The notes beneath the pieces were generated by a model. The model was given only the letters and a program-made list of their open reading frames with translations. It ran no database searches and was not told the origin of the DNA. From an uncultured Pseudomonadota bacterium (GTDB lineage Bacteria; Pseudomonadota; Gammaproteobacteria; Steroidobacterales; Steroidobacteraceae), in assembly GCA_946479515.1 (NCBI GenBank), contig CAMLGF010000042.1, positions 1-31,703 on the forward strand: a stretch of 31,703 bases of DNA, in the 5' to 3' direction. A program made the position numbers and the translations under genes. Shown here piece by piece: positions 25,598-31,703 of the stretch (positions are counted from its first letter, which is position 1; each line of letters opens with the position of its first letter).

Positions 25598-26709
25598 AGT
25601 CACGGGCCGCGCTCGCCCTCGCGGCGCTTGCCGGCCTGCTGCTCGCCACCGGCGCGCCGGCGCAGAGCTCCAGTGGCGACGCGGCGCGCGGCGGATATTT
25701 CGGCGACTGGCCCGCGGGCAGCGACCCCCGCGAGGTGGGCAGGCGCGTGGCCGATGCCTTCCTTGCCGTGCCACACATGGAGATGACCGGCCACGGTCCG
25801 AAGGCGCTGCACTACTCGCACGTCGCCACCTGGACCGCCGCCCTGCGGTTCGCGCGGCTGACCGACGCCCGGGATCTCAGGCAAGCCCTGGTCGACCGCT
25901 TCGATCCCTTCCTGGGCGTGGGCGCCGAGCGTGTGCCGCTCACGGATCACGTCGATGGCGCCGTATTCGGTACGCTGCCGCTCGAGCTCTATCTACAGAC
26001 ACCTTCATTCCACTATCGCGTGATGGGCCTGGCATTCGCCGATGCGCAGTGGGATCGGCCGCTGTCCGACGGCCTCAGCCGCCAGACGCGCTGGTGGATA
26101 GACGACATGTACATGATCACCGAACTGCAGTTGCAGGCCTATCGCGCCACAGGCGACGCGCGCTACCTGGAGCGCGCCGCGAACGAGATGGCAGCCTACC
26201 TGAAGCGGCTGCAGCAACCCTCCGGCCTCTTCTTCCACGCCCCCGACGTGCCCTTCTACTGGGGGCGCGGCGACGGCTGGGTGGCCGCGGGCATGACCGA
26301 GCTGTTGCGCGAGCTGCCGCCCGCGCACCGGCACCGCAAGGCGGTGCTTGCCGCGTTCCGCAGGATGATGGCCGCGCTGCTCTCGCACCAGGCGGACAGC
26401 GGCCTGTGGCGCCAGCTCATCGACAGGCCGGAAAGCTGGGAAGAGAGCTCCAGCAGCGCCATGTTCACCTATGCCTTCGTCACCGGCGTGAAGAACGGCT
26501 GGCTGCCCGCGAATACCTATGGGCCCGCGGCACGCAAGGCCTGGATTGCGCTCGTGGGTTACCTCACGCCCGAGGGCCTGCTGCGCGAAGTGTGCGTGGG
26601 TACCGGCAAGAAGAACGATCTGCAGCATTATCTGGACCGGCCACGCGTGACGGGCGACGCGCATGGCCAGGCACCCATGCTGTGGTCGGCGAACGCGCTG
26701 CTGCGCTGA
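25594..26709 (+). CDS. GH105-type unsaturated glucuronyl/galacturonyl hydrolase
   Basis: A 371-residue (alpha/alpha)6-barrel hydrolase of the GH105/GH88 group. It removes the 4,5-unsaturated uronic acid that a polysaccharide lyase leaves on oligosaccharide ends. A signal peptide (ALALAALAGLLLATGAPAQ) indicates the periplasm. Key segments are WWIDDMYMITELQLQAY (Asp170/Asp171, acid/base region), PFYWGRGDGWVAAGM and ESSSSAMFTYAF, all in the order seen in YteR-like enzymes. GTG 25594 overlaps the DUF4861 stop (GTGA), a translationally coupled pair. GH105 depends on a lyase, yet no recognised polysaccharide lyase lies in the window. GH88 is an alternative family name. Confidence 0.88.
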   Translation: MKSRAALALAALAGLLLATGAPAQSSSGDAARGGYFGDWPAGSDPREVGRRVADAFLAVPHMEMTGHGPKALHYSHVATWTAALRFARLTDARDLRQALVDRFDPFLGVGAERVPLTDHVDGAVFGTLPLELYLQTPSFHYRVMGLAFADAQWDRPLSDGLSRQTRWWIDDMYMITELQLQAYRATGDARYLERAANEMAAYLKRLQQPSGLFFHAPDVPFYWGRGDGWVAAGMTELLRELPPAHRHRKAVLAAFRRMMAALLSHQADSGLWRQLIDRPESWEESSSSAMFTYAFVTGVKNGWLPANTYGPAARKAWIALVGYLTPEGLLREVCVGTGKKNDLQHYLDRPRVTGDAHGQAPMLWSANALLR

Positions 26710-26720
26710 CGGAAAGTTTT

Positions 26721-26793
26721 CGGGGACGCGTCTGGCCTAGATGGGGTCGGAGTACGCTCGGCGCGGACCGGGGCAAGGGGAGTCTCCGACCCC
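26721..26793 (+). repeat. REP-like palindromic sequence between GH105 and propeller genes
   Basis: GGGGTCGGAG (26743-26752) and CTCCGACCCC (26784-26793) are perfect 10-base arms with a 31-base loop, followed by GTTTTC. At 26721-26730 CGGGGACGCG matches part of the 43-bp inverted repeats near 28.4 and 29.4 kb. The 103-base gap thus looks like an intergenic repeat of the REP kind. It could also act as an mRNA processing or termination point between the two genes. Confidence 0.5.
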
Positions 26794-26812
26794 GTTTTCA
26801 CGAGGGGGAAAT

Positions 26813-28369
26813 GTGAATAAATCCATGATGCTGATGGCCACGCTCGCGTGGTCGGTTCTCGCCGCGGCCTCACCCAACGGGGGTCCCGTGGGCGAATTCG
26901 AAGCGCACGGCGACGTGGGCCAGCCCGCGATCGCGGGTTACGCCACCTACAATGCGGCCTCGCAGGCGTACACGCTCAGCGCGGGCGGCGTGAACATCTG
27001 GGCAAAACGCGACGAGTTCCAGTTCGCGTACCGCCGGATGAAGGGCGACTTCATCGTGCAGGCGCAGCTGCAATTCGTGGGCAAGGGCGCGGACCCGCAT
27101 CGCAAGGCGGGAATCATGGCCCGCGCATCCATCGCCGACGTCGACTCGCCCTATGTCGACGGCGCACTGCATGGCGATGGCCTCACCTCGATGCAGTTCC
27201 GCAAGGCGAAGGGCGAGGACACGGCGCAATTCGAGATGCCGGCCGCCAAGGGCGCCGACGTCATCCAGCTCGAGCGCCGCGGCAACGTGTTCATCTTCTC
27301 CGCGGCGCGGTTCGGCGAGCCCTTCGAAGTGCGGGAGTACCAGGAGGCCAGCAACCTGCCCGAAGAGGCATACGTGGGCCTGTTCCTCTCCTCGCACAAT
27401 CCGGCTGTGAGGGAGACGGCGATCTTCCGCAACGTGCGCGTGATCAAGCCCGTGAAGGTGGGCTTTCAGCCCTATCGCGACTACATCGGCAGCCGCCTCG
27501 AACTACTGAACGTGGCCGACGGACATCGCACGCAGATCTACTCATCGCGCGTGCCCTTCGAGGCGCCCAACTGGTTGCCCGATGGCTCGGTGCTGCTCTA
27601 CAACGCCAGCGGCGGCGACCCGGCCACGCGCGGCCGGCTGTGGAAGTTCGACCTGGCAACGCGCACGCCCACGCTGATCGACACCGGCTTCGCCATCCGC
27701 AACAACAACGACCACGTGCTGAGTTTCGATGGCACGCAGCTCGCCATCAGCGATCAGAGCACCGATCAGGGCCAGTCGACCATCTTCACGCTCCCCACGC
27801 GCGGCGGCGTGCCGAAGCGCATAACGCCGCTCACCCCCAGCTACATGCACAGCTGGACGCCGGATGCGAAGTGGCTGATCTACACCGGCGGCCGTATTCC
27901 AAAGGGCAAGAAGGACAACGAGTACGACATCTACAAGGCGGCTGCGGACGGCAGCGGCAAGGAGATCAACCTCACCAACTCGCCCGGGCTCGACGATGGC
28001 CCGGAAGTGAGCCCCGACGGCCAGTGGATCTATTTCAACTCCGTGCGTTCAGGCCAGATGCAGATCTGGCGCATGTCGCTGGACGGCAAGAACCAGGAGC
28101 GCGTGACCCACGATCACCAGTGGAACGACTGGTTTCCGCATTTCTCGCCCGACGGCAAGTGGATCGTCATGATCTCGTACGGCCTGGAGGTCGCGGCCAG
28201 CGACCACCCGTATTACAAGCATTGCTATCTGCGGCTCATGCCGGTGGACGGCAGCGCACCTCCCAAGGTGATCGCCTATGTGTACGGCGGGCAAGGCACC
28301 ATCAACGTGCCGTCATGGTCGCCCGACGGCACCCACGTCGCCTTCGTCTCCAACAGCGACGCGCTTTAA
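26813..28369 (+). CDS. Secreted DUF1349-like plus TolB-type beta-propeller protein
   Basis: A 518-residue secreted protein. A signal peptide (MNKSMMLMATLAWSVLAAAS) leads to a concanavalin-like domain at about 25-210, with KAGIMARASI and a closing FRNVRVIK, like DUF1349. Residues from about 220 are a PD40/TolB-type propeller; at least six blades show the SPDG-type turn (NWLPDGS, LSFDGTQ, WTPDAKW, VSPDGQW, FSPDGKW, WSPDGTH). This is not TolB of the Tol-Pal system. GTG 26813 has GAGGGGGAA just upstream; the longer open frame has no support. It is last in the plus-strand polysaccharide run. Several lyase families are beta-propellers, so a lyase or sugar-binding role is possible. Its stop touches the left 43-bp repeat. 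Confidence 0.8.
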   Translation: MNKSMMLMATLAWSVLAAASPNGGPVGEFEAHGDVGQPAIAGYATYNAASQAYTLSAGGVNIWAKRDEFQFAYRRMKGDFIVQAQLQFVGKGADPHRKAGIMARASIADVDSPYVDGALHGDGLTSMQFRKAKGEDTAQFEMPAAKGADVIQLERRGNVFIFSAARFGEPFEVREYQEASNLPEEAYVGLFLSSHNPAVRETAIFRNVRVIKPVKVGFQPYRDYIGSRLELLNVADGHRTQIYSSRVPFEAPNWLPDGSVLLYNASGGDPATRGRLWKFDLATRTPTLIDTGFAIRNNNDHVLSFDGTQLAISDQSTDQGQSTIFTLPTRGGVPKRITPLTPSYMHSWTPDAKWLIYTGGRIPKGKKDNEYDIYKAAADGSGKEINLTNSPGLDDGPEVSPDGQWIYFNSVRSGQMQIWRMSLDGKNQERVTHDHQWNDWFPHFSPDGKWIVMISYGLEVAASDHPYYKHCYLRLMPVDGSAPPKVIAYVYGGQGTINVPSWSPDGTHVAFVSNSDAL

Positions 28370-28410
28370 TGGGGACATTCCTCATTTGCTAGCAAAAGGG
28401 GACGCGGCTC
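28368..28410 (+). repeat. 43-bp inverted repeat, left copy
   Basis: Begins in the stop codon of the propeller gene. It contains GGGGACATTCCTC, the 12-base palindrome TTTGCTAGCAAA (28385-28396) and GGGGACGCGGCTC. The two GGGGAC hexamers are direct repeats 27 bases apart. It matches the reverse complement of 29374-29416 at 42 of 43 bases; the one difference is at 28397. Confidence 0.95.
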
Positions 28411-28434
28411 ATCGGTGGCCTCGGCGCTACCGAT
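28411..28434 (-). terminator. Hairpin after the bracketed lipoprotein gene
   Basis: ATCGGT (28411-28416) pairs with ACCGAT (28429-28434), and GGC/GCT extend the stem by about three weaker pairs. It lies between the lipoprotein stop (28445) and the left 43-bp repeat. It is placed to end the minus-strand transcript and perhaps the plus-strand propeller transcript. No direct U tract follows. Confidence 0.4.
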
Positions 28435-28444
28435 GGGCCGCCGC

Positions 28445-29287
28445 TCATCGCCAGGTAATCCAGGTCGCGCACTCGGATGCCCAGACCCAGTTGCCATTGA
28501 CCCGCCGGAATTGCACCAGCGAGCCCGACCGGCCGCTGATGTCGATGTTCAGGTAGGCCGCGCTTCCCGCCTGGTCGAAGACGACCCGCGACAATCCCAG
28601 CAGCACGCCCTTGTCCGGGCGCCGATCCACGACCGCGAAGCCCGGCCGATGGTCGAACACGTCGCCGAGGCCACCGGGCTCCTTGTTCTGCCAGTGCAGC
28701 GACCTGACTACTCCCGCGGCCTCCTCGCGCGGCAGCCCGCAGAACCCTGCGCGCGCCTGCATCTCGAGCTGGGCGATCGCGTAGCGGAACTTCGGAAACG
28801 ACGTGCGGTGGTAGATAGTCAGTGTCCGCTGCGCGATGACGCTGGCCGACTCGTTCGCCCGAACGTGCTCCGCGGCCGCCAGCCACACCTGCTGCTCGGG
28901 CGTGGCCGGCGCCAGCGCCGAGCCGGACAGGTCCCGTGCGAAGCGCTCGACGGCGCCGTCCGCGCGACCACATTCGATCGCCGACCCGCTCCATCGCCAC
29001 TCGCACCCGGAGATCACGCGCAGGTAGTCAGGATCGTTGGACGAACCCCAGAGTCGCAGGGTGCCGTCGGCATTCAACGCATAGGAGAAGACGTGCGGTT
29101 CCGGGCGTGCCCGCGGCGACCCCGCGGGGGCCGGCGAGTACACTGACATCCGCTTGCCATCGAGAATGAGCGCCCCGGCAGCGCCGCCCACGGCGCGATA
29201 AGTGCCGTCGGGCAGATCGCCCCTGGGCACACTGGCGCAGCCCGCGAGCAGCAGGCCGGCCAGACAGGCGGGAAATGCGCGGCGCAT
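28445..29287 (-). CDS. Lipoprotein of unknown function
   Basis: A 280-residue lipoprotein (lipobox LAGC, Cys17). No family is recognised. The first half looks beta-rich (GTYRAVGGAAGALILDGKRM, YALNADGTLRLWGSS). The second half is helical around residues 140-200, then beta again (LSRVVFDQAGSAAYLNIDI) up to a Trp-rich end. Four cysteines outside the lipobox may pair. ATG 29287 has AAGG five bases upstream; the longer open frame has no signal at its start. The gene is the only one inside the 43-bp inverted repeats and points the same way as the DUF11-like gene. GC content looks like that of its neighbours, so foreign origin is not evident by eye. Confidence 0.75.
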   Translation of the reverse strand: MRRAFPACLAGLLLAGCASVPRGDLPDGTYRAVGGAAGALILDGKRMSVYSPAPAGSPRARPEPHVFSYALNADGTLRLWGSSNDPDYLRVISGCEWRWSGSAIECGRADGAVERFARDLSGSALAPATPEQQVWLAAAEHVRANESASVIAQRTLTIYHRTSFPKFRYAIAQLEMQARAGFCGLPREEAAGVVRSLHWQNKEPGGLGDVFDHRPGFAVVDRRPDKGVLLGLSRVVFDQAGSAAYLNIDISGRSGSLVQFRRVNGNWVWASECATWITWR

Positions 29288-29322
29288 GGCGCCTTCTAGC
29301 ACGATCGGACCGGCGGAGGGAC

Positions 29323-29345
29323 CCCTCCCCGGGGGATGGGGAGGG
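29323..29345. repeat. G-rich perfect palindrome between the lipoprotein and DUF11-like genes
   Basis: CCCTCCCC (29323-29330) and GGGGAGGG (29338-29345) are perfect 8-base arms around GGGGGAT. Plus-strand G runs at 29331-29345 could also form a quadruplex with the GGG at 29318. It lies 18 bases after the DUF11-like stop, read on minus, and 35 bases before the lipoprotein start. It may be a terminator, a REP-like repeat or a promoter-blocking structure. Confidence 0.5.
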
Positions 29346-29363
29346 CGCATCGGACTCGGCGGG

Positions 29364-31703
29364 TCAATGAATCGAGCCGCGTCCCCGTTTGCTAGCAAAT
29401 GAGGAATGTCCCCATTTCCGCAGGACGGCCCATGCCAGGAGGGCGAGGGGTAGCCATTCCATACGGCCGCCGCCGCCTCGGCCGCCGTCGGGGCCGTTGC
29501 TGGCCTGGACGCTGGTGCCGCCGATCTTCAGGGCGACATCGCGCGCATCGTTGGCAGGGTTCACGTCGTTGAGCGCGATGACCCTGACGCTGCTCGTGAA
29601 ATTGCCATTGCTGCTGGCGCGCACGCGCAAGCTGACGCTGGCCTGCGCAAAGGGCTCGAGTGTCTCGAAGTCACAACGCAACGCGTCGCCGCCGCTGCAG
29701 ATGCCCTCGCTCGCGGACACGTCCTCGATGGTCACGCCCGCTGGCAGTGTGACCTCCAGGCGCGGTGTCAGGGCGCGATTGTTGCCATTCACCAGCTCGA
29801 TGGTCGGGAAAAGGAGCGACGTGCCGCGCGGCCCGCCCAGGCTGCCCTCGACGCGCAGCTCGATGTCGGTGGAGCCCAGCGTCTCGACCCGGCCCGTCAG
29901 CGAGTCATTGCTGCTGAGCACGTCACCGGGCGTGGTCACGCGCACCACGGGCTCTACGATCGCCGAGCCCTCGAGCGCCCGGTAGGTGACGCTGACCGAC
30001 ACGCGGGCGTCGGCGGGCAGATCGATGAAATCGCAAAGGCCGCCCAGCTCGGCGTCGACGCGGCATTCGCCGGCGGTGGCGCTGATCGCCTCCACGCGCA
30101 GCGCCGGCGCCGCATGCGTGGCGCGGAACTGCGCCGTGGGCAGCGCGCGGCGATCGGTGTGCACGGTGAAGGTCTGCACTCGGATCTGCTCGCCGAACAG
30201 GTCGTCCATGCCCCATGAGCCGCTGACCGATGCATCGTAGTAGGGTCGCACCAGCACCGGCCGGGTCAACGAATCGTTCGCCGGCGCGCTGTCGCCCGGC
30301 GCGGCGACGGTGAAGGTGACGTCATAACTGCCTGGCTCGGCGAACTCCGCGGAGTAGTCCACGTGCAGACTGGCGCCGCGCGCGAGAATCGGCAGCACGC
30401 AGCGCGCGCGATTGTCGGCGAGCAGCGCGCACTCCGCGCCGTGCAGCAGGCGCGCGCTCTTCAGCCGCCCGGCCGGGTTGAGCGCGATGTCGAGCGTCGC
30501 GCCCGTCGCCGCCTGTCGGCCGTTCGATCTCAGGCTCACCTGTCCTTCCAGGGTCAGATCTTCGACGCCCGTGCCGCCCGAGGCCAGCGCGATTCCGAGG
30601 TCAACGAGATGATCGATGCGCAGCTGCACGGCAGCGCTGTTGTTGGCGACGTAGCCATCATCCTCGACCAGGGCCACAGCCGAGACGTCGCCGGTGGTCG
30701 GCGCCGTGGCATGCGCCCGCAAGCGGATGGTTCGGGTCTCGCCGGGCGCCAAACTACCGAGCGCGCAGCGCCACACGTAGTCGCTCGGATGGCTGCAGCC
30801 CGCGCCGCCCGCATCGATGCCGTCGACGGTCAGTGCGGCCGGGGTAGTGAGCAGCAGCTCGACGTCGCCGCTGGGCAGGGAGCCGCGTGATCGGACCACG
30901 TACGGAATCTCGTAGGCCGAGCCCACCGGCATGTCCAGGGTGCCGGACGGCGCGTTCACTTCGATGTCGCGCTCCGCCTGCACCCAGGCATCGGCCTGGG
31001 CATTGTTGTTGGTCAGATCTCCCTCGCCTTCGGCGGCCACGCTGCCGCCGGCGAACAAGGGGCCCGCGGTTCCGGCGACCGCTTGCACCGTCACCCGGCG
31101 CGTGGTGCCGGAGGGGATTTCCGCGATCGCGCATTGCACCGAGCCCGCGGTCACCATGCAGGCGCCACCGGGCACCGTGGCCGAACTCACTGACTGATTG
31201 AGATTGAGGGAAAGCGTCGCGTTGCGCACTGCCATGGCGCGCAGCGAGGCCACGTCCGCGTACACCTCGAAAGGCGCGCCCGCGGCGATCGTCGGCTCGC
31301 TGGCGGCCATGGTGAGCCGCGCGTCGATGCCGGACCGGATATTCACCTGCACCAGTCGGTTGTTGTTCGAGGTGAGACGGTCGTTGACCGCCGTCGCACG
31401 CGCCTGCGCGGTGAAGGTCGCACCCGTGCTGCTCAAGGCGGTGATGCTCACCTGTGCCGAGCTGCCCGCCGCCAGGTCGCCGAGCACGCAGATCGCCGTG
31501 TTGCCGTCGATGGTGCAGCTGCCCTGGCTGGTGCTCGCCGCGGTGATGCCGAGCGTCGTGCTCGGCGGCAGCGTCACCGTGAGCTCGGTGGAGGTGGCGT
31601 CGATGTTGCCGGCGGAGTGCAACGTGAACGGCAGCGTCAAGGGCACGCCGCCCTCGCCCGAGGCATGGTTGCCGGCGGATTCCAGGATGACGTCGGCGAA
31701 CTC
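29364..31703 (-). CDS. Surface protein with DUF11-like repeats and GlyGly-CTERM-like end (5' end outside window)
   Basis: A partial protein of at least 779 residues. The reading frame stays open to the right edge, so an apparent GTG start at 31646 is not the true start. At least six Ig-like repeats of about 100-130 residues are seen, each ending in a D...N(N/D) turn (LTSNNNRL, LTNNNAQA, YVANNSAA, APANDSL, LSSNDSL, VNPANDAR), typical of DUF11-type extracellular repeats. Paired cysteines occur in most repeats. The end has GGRGGGGRMEW, a hydrophobic stretch (LPLALLAWAVL) and RK, resembling a GlyGly-CTERM sorting signal. The last residues after RK come from the right 43-bp inverted repeat. Adhesion or cell-surface structure is likely; the partner is unknown. 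Confidence 0.8.
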   Translation of the reverse strand, partial: EFADVILESAGNHASGEGGVPLTLPFTLHSAGNIDATSTELTVTLPPSTTLGITAASTSQGSCTIDGNTAICVLGDLAAGSSAQVSITALSSTGATFTAQARATAVNDRLTSNNNRLVQVNIRSGIDARLTMAASEPTIAAGAPFEVYADVASLRAMAVRNATLSLNLNQSVSSATVPGGACMVTAGSVQCAIAEIPSGTTRRVTVQAVAGTAGPLFAGGSVAAEGEGDLTNNNAQADAWVQAERDIEVNAPSGTLDMPVGSAYEIPYVVRSRGSLPSGDVELLLTTPAALTVDGIDAGGAGCSHPSDYVWRCALGSLAPGETRTIRLRAHATAPTTGDVSAVALVEDDGYVANNSAAVQLRIDHLVDLGIALASGGTGVEDLTLEGQVSLRSNGRQAATGATLDIALNPAGRLKSARLLHGAECALLADNRARCVLPILARGASLHVDYSAEFAEPGSYDVTFTVAAPGDSAPANDSLTRPVLVRPYYDASVSGSWGMDDLFGEQIRVQTFTVHTDRRALPTAQFRATHAAPALRVEAISATAGECRVDAELGGLCDFIDLPADARVSVSVTYRALEGSAIVEPVVRVTTPGDVLSSNDSLTGRVETLGSTDIELRVEGSLGGPRGTSLLFPTIELVNGNNRALTPRLEVTLPAGVTIEDVSASEGICSGGDALRCDFETLEPFAQASVSLRVRASSNGNFTSSVRVIALNDVNPANDARDVALKIGGTSVQASNGPDGGRGGGGRMEWLPLALLAWAVLRKWGHSSFASKRGRGSIH
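29374..29416 (-). repeat. 43-bp inverted repeat, right copy
   Basis: The reverse complement of the left copy at 42 of 43 bases, with the palindrome TTTGCTAGCAAA at 29388-29399. It lies inside the 3' end of the DUF11-like gene and encodes about 15 residues after the membrane-spanning tail (WGHSSFASKRGRGS). The stop codon is 8 bases beyond it, inside the bracketed segment. Confidence 0.95.

Larger units (their letters stand above)
28368..29416. other. 1.05-kb segment bracketed by 43-bp inverted repeats
   Basis: Two almost identical inverted repeats enclose 963 bases that hold one lipoprotein gene, a convergent-end hairpin and a G-rich palindrome. No transposase or recombinase is inside. The arrangement could be a pair of independently inserted REP-type repeats, a passenger moved by an enzyme coded elsewhere, or an invertible segment. 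Sequence alone does not separate these. Confidence 0.5.

Noticed and set aside
24272..25774. A 500-codon minus frame over the DUF4861 gene
   Set aside because: Antisense shadow; the plus-strand protein has a signal peptide, a ribosome site and a coupled downstream gene.
26811..26816. ATG directly followed by TGA just before the propeller GTG start
   Set aside because: A two-codon frame with no evidence of use; the overlapping GTG at 26813 explains the ribosome site.
31644..31646. GTG as the start codon of the DUF11-like gene
   Set aside because: The frame remains open and repeat-like up to the right edge (EFADVILESAGN...), so the gene continues outside the window.

Overview
The window looks like chromosomal DNA of a GC-rich, aerobic Gammaproteobacterium. 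It could be of the Steroidobacter, Nevskia or Xanthomonas type; this is inferred from gene content, since no rRNA is present. Supporting signs are the order of the housekeeping and LPS genes (isoaspartyl methyltransferase-like gene, rhodanese, TolC, waaA, kdkA, GT9 transferase, glnE), Tat and lipoprotein signals, and a set of plant-wall polysaccharide enzymes. No tRNA, rRNA, CRISPR array or transposase gene was seen. No gap between genes exceeds 300 bases; the longest is about 180 bases, at 10361-10542.

Layout. Positions 83-2639 (+) hold a PIMT-like methyltransferase, a rhodanese and a TolC-family outer membrane channel. A hairpin separates tolC from the convergent waaA. Positions 2707-6228 are an LPS inner-core block: waaA and kdkA on minus, and a GT9 heptosyltransferase-like gene coupled to a DUF6165 gene on plus. 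Then come a CHCC zinc-finger gene and glnE on minus. Positions 9452-16696 are mixed: a lipoprotein with a possible beta-helix, a Tat-exported two-lobed aspartic protease, a JmjC/cupin-8 protein, a LysE-type exporter (minus), a Tat-exported Gfo/Idh/MocA oxidoreductase and a soluble PAS-GAF-kinase-receiver hybrid sensor.

Positions 16697-28369 form a polysaccharide-degradation region. Two tandem SGNH esterases (minus) are divergent from a plus-strand run: a second JmjC/cupin-8 protein, two GH10 lipoproteins, a DUF4861 protein overlapping a GH105 unsaturated-uronyl hydrolase, and a DUF1349-like plus TolB-type beta-propeller protein. A reasonable reading is that esterases deacetylate the polymer, surface GH10 enzymes cut the backbone, and GH105 trims oligosaccharides made by a lyase. 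No recognised lyase lies in the window, so the propeller and DUF4861 proteins are of special interest.

The right end holds a small lipoprotein gene bracketed by two 43-bp inverted repeats (28368-28410 and 29374-29416, one mismatch). The right repeat encodes the C-terminal tail of a long surface protein with six DUF11-like repeats and a GlyGly-CTERM-like end; that gene runs off the right edge. The repeat pair is the most unusual non-coding structure in the window. A related GGGGACGCG box and a 10-bp inverted repeat sit at 26721-26793.
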